Shown here: in pieces, positions 62,672 to 64,000 of the stretch | How positions within the stretch are numbered: the first letter of the stretch is position 1 | How the letters are laid out: every line of letters begins with the position of its first letter | Source of the DNA: Kribbella sp. VKM Ac-2569 | GTDB lineage: Bacteria > Actinomycetota > Actinomycetes > Propionibacteriales > Kribbellaceae | DNA length: 64,000 bases | Reading direction: 5' to 3' | Assembly: GCF_004216905.1 (NCBI RefSeq) | Contig: NZ_SGXJ01000003.1 | Coordinates: forward strand, 992,001 to 1,056,000 | The notes under the pieces: generated by a model | What the model saw: only the letters and a program-made list of their open reading frames with translations | Databases searched by the model: none | Told to the model about the DNA's origin: nothing | Made by a program: the position numbers and the translations under genes

Positions 62672-62725
62672 TCAGCGCGCCAGGACGAGGTCCGGCGTCG
62701 TCGTGACTACTGCGCGCTGCAACAT
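62672..62725 (-). CDS. 17-aa threonine leader peptide upstream of thrS
   Basis: The frame reads MLQRAVVTTTPDLVLAR and stops 17 nt before the attenuator stem. Three consecutive Thr codons (ACG ACG ACG) sit at positions 8-10, the hallmark of ribosome-stalling leaders. GGAG lies 3-6 bases upstream of the ATG. It starts 12 nt after the end of the ABC-transporter ATPase gene on the same strand, so a transcript from upstream, or from an internal promoter in that gene, is attenuated before thrS. Confidence 0.75.
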   Translation of the reverse strand: MLQRAVVTTTPDLVLAR

Positions 62726-62737
62726 GTCTCCACGGTA

Positions 62738-63502
62738 TCAGAGGAAACGGGAAAGGAACGCACGAGTTCGTTCGTGCTGCGGATTGTCGATCACCTGCTC
62801 CGGCGTGCCCTGCTCGACGACCTGGCCGGCGTCCATGAAGACGACCCGATCGGCGGCCTCGCGGGCGAAACTGATCTCGTGAGTGACGACGACCATCGTG
62901 AGACCGGCACTGGCGAGACGCTTCATCGTGGCGAGCACCTCGCCGACCAGCTCGGGGTCGAGCGCCGAGGTCGGCTCGTCGAACAGCATCAGCTTCGGCC
63001 GCATCGCCAGCGCCCGGGCGATCGCCACGCGTTGCTGCTGACCGCCGGAGAGCTGTCGCGGGTACGCCTTCTCACGGCCGGCCAGTCCGACCTCGGCGAG
63101 CAGGCCGACCGCCCGCTCGGTCGCCTCCCGTCGCCCCTCCCCCAGGACCGCGATCGGCGCCTCGATGATGTTCTCCAGCGCGGTCATGTGCGGGAATAGG
63201 TTGAACTGCTGGAACACCATGCCGATGTCCTTGCGCCGGCGGGCGATCTCGTTCGGCGACAGCTCGTGCAGCCGGCCGTTGCGTACGTCGTACCCGACAT
63301 CGCGGCCGTCGACGGTGATGCGGCCGGCGTCGAGGGACTCGAGCAGGTTGATGCACCGCAGGAAGGTCGACTTGCCGGATCCGGACGGGCCGAGGACGAC
63401 CACGGTCTCGCCCGGCGTCACGTCGAGATCGATCCCGGACAGTACTTCGGTGTGCCCGAAGCTCTTGCGGACGCCACGCGCCTGCAGGACCGCCGTACTC
63501 AT
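62738..63502 (-). CDS. Polar amino-acid ABC transporter, ATP-binding protein (GlnQ-like)
   Basis: The product is 254 residues with the expected motifs: Walker A GPSGSGKST (38-46), the Q-loop GMVFQQFNLFPH, signature LSGGQQQRVAIA, Walker B LMLFDEPTSALD and the switch His in VVVTHEISFA. The length and the FQQFNLFPHMTALEN wording match the amino-acid (PAAT) importers such as GlnQ/ArtP. It energises uptake of an amino acid through the permease encoded just upstream, with which it overlaps by 4 nt. It ends 12 nt before the Thr leader peptide, raising the possibility that transport and tRNA-Thr charging genes are partly co-transcribed. Confidence 0.92.
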   Translation of the reverse strand: MSTAVLQARGVRKSFGHTEVLSGIDLDVTPGETVVVLGPSGSGKSTFLRCINLLESLDAGRITVDGRDVGYDVRNGRLHELSPNEIARRRKDIGMVFQQFNLFPHMTALENIIEAPIAVLGEGRREATERAVGLLAEVGLAGREKAYPRQLSGGQQQRVAIARALAMRPKLMLFDEPTSALDPELVGEVLATMKRLASAGLTMVVVTHEISFAREAADRVVFMDAGQVVEQGTPEQVIDNPQHERTRAFLSRFL

Positions 63503-64000
63503 GCCGCACTCCCCTTCGGACGGATACGCAAGAAGTCCCAGAAGCTGGGAGCCTGATGCCGCGCGCCGCGGTTGTAGTGCCGTTCGATGAACGATTGGAC
63601 GACGTACAGCACCGAGGTGACCGCGAGATACCAGAGGCAGACCACGATCAGCATCGGGATCGTCTCGAAGGTCCGGTTGTAGATCGACTGCGCCGTGTAG
63701 AGCAGGTCGGAGAGCGCGATCACACTGACCAGTGCGGTCGCCTTCACCATGCTGATCACCTGGTTGCCGGTCGGCGGCACGATGAAGCGCATCGCCTGCG
63801 GCAGGATGATTCGCTTCATGATCCGCGAGTTCTTCATCCCGAGCGCCTGACCTGCCTCGCGCTGGCCGGGGTCGACCGAGAGCAGACCGCCGCGGACGAT
63901 CTCGGCCATGTAGGCGCCCTCGTTCAGCCCGAGTCCCAGAATCGCGGCCAGCAACGGGGTGATCAGGGTGTTCGTGTCGACGCTGGTGAAGACCGGTCCG
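63499..64000 (-). CDS. Amino-acid ABC transporter permease (5' end outside window)
   Basis: The frame is open at the right edge, so the true start lies outside; 167 codons are visible. It shows membrane helices (TLITPLLAAILGLGLNEGAY, then VKATALVSVIALSDLLYTAQ and LIVVCLWYLAVTSVLYVVQ) and the permease loop VRGGLLSVDPGQREAGQALG with AMRFIVPPTGNQVISM. That loop is the EAA motif that docks on the ATPase. It belongs to the HisM/GlnP-type PAAT permeases. The stop overlaps the ATPase start (63499-63502). Confidence 0.92.
   Translation of the reverse strand, partial: GPVFTSVDTNTLITPLLAAILGLGLNEGAYMAEIVRGGLLSVDPGQREAGQALGMKNSRIMKRIILPQAMRFIVPPTGNQVISMVKATALVSVIALSDLLYTAQSIYNRTFETIPMLIVVCLWYLAVTSVLYVVQSFIERHYNRGARHQAPSFWDFLRIRPKGSAA

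Noticed and set aside
1..64000. tRNA, rRNA and CRISPR array
   Set aside because: No tRNA-like cloverleaf ends, rRNA-like sequence or regularly spaced repeats noticed; a covariance search would be needed to be sure for tRNA.

Overview
The window is high-GC DNA from an actinobacterium. Evidence: frequent GTG starts, overlapping ATGA/GTGA gene junctions, SARP-type regulators, and an acyl-CoA/FabG4/HtdX-like block known from Actinomycetota. A Kribbella/Nocardioides-like member of the Propionibacteriales is my guess from general resemblance; there is no rRNA or other marker to fix the genus.

Left flank (1-8.1 kb): the end of an AAA+ protein, a double-GTPase-like protein, a large GTPase-associated (GAP1-like) protein and a secreted, membrane-anchored von Willebrand A protein, all on the + strand with short or overlapping junctions. 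They resemble the predicted NTP-dependent conflict/signalling cassettes of multicellular bacteria. Two regulator-like genes of unclear function follow (6.3-8.1 kb).

Centre (9.4-42.5 kb): a gene-poor stretch, then a leftward group (Cys-rich protein, SARP regulator, polytopic membrane protein with a duplicated module) divergent from a long rightward operon encoding an extracellular contractile injection system (eCIS). The order is cap protein (Pvc16/DUF4255), regulatory-like beta protein, sheath 1, tube 1, sheath 2, tube 2, tube-initiator/hub adaptor, a small DUF5908-like protein, hub, gpV spike, a protein with a hydrophobic segment, a DUF4157 multidomain effector, gp25 wedge, two baseplate proteins, a short tape-measure-like protein, an AAA+ ATPase, two related fibre/attachment candidates and small accessory genes. 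No PAAR tip gene was recognised. A second 246-aa SARP (43.5 kb) closes the block.

Right part of the island (44.3-55.7 kb): a frameshifted small membrane protein, a decayed MobF conjugative relaxase, then a tight operon with a GTG-started protein of unknown function, a CHAT (caspase-like) protease with C-terminal zinc ribbons, a TPR protein and a soluble protein. The last two carry domains that look like the cytoplasmic domain of the flagellar/type III export gate FlhA (FHIPEP), although no other flagellar gene is in sight. I regard this CHAT-TPR-FlhA_C module as the best candidate for an undescribed system here. A small zinc-ribbon protein and a tyrosine integrase follow. A 40-bp direct repeat (38/40 identical) at 9.39 and 53.96 kb brackets the region and, with the integrase and relaxase remnant, suggests a mobile origin.

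Right flank (55.7-64 kb): core metabolism. An acyl-CoA dehydrogenase is divergent from TetR regulator, thiolase, two-domain FabG and MaoC-type hydratase genes. On the - strand come an amino-acid ABC transporter (permease and ATPase), a 17-codon leader peptide with three consecutive Thr codons plus a terminator hairpin, and a short threonyl-tRNA synthetase lacking the N-terminal editing domains. This is a classic transcription-attenuation arrangement.
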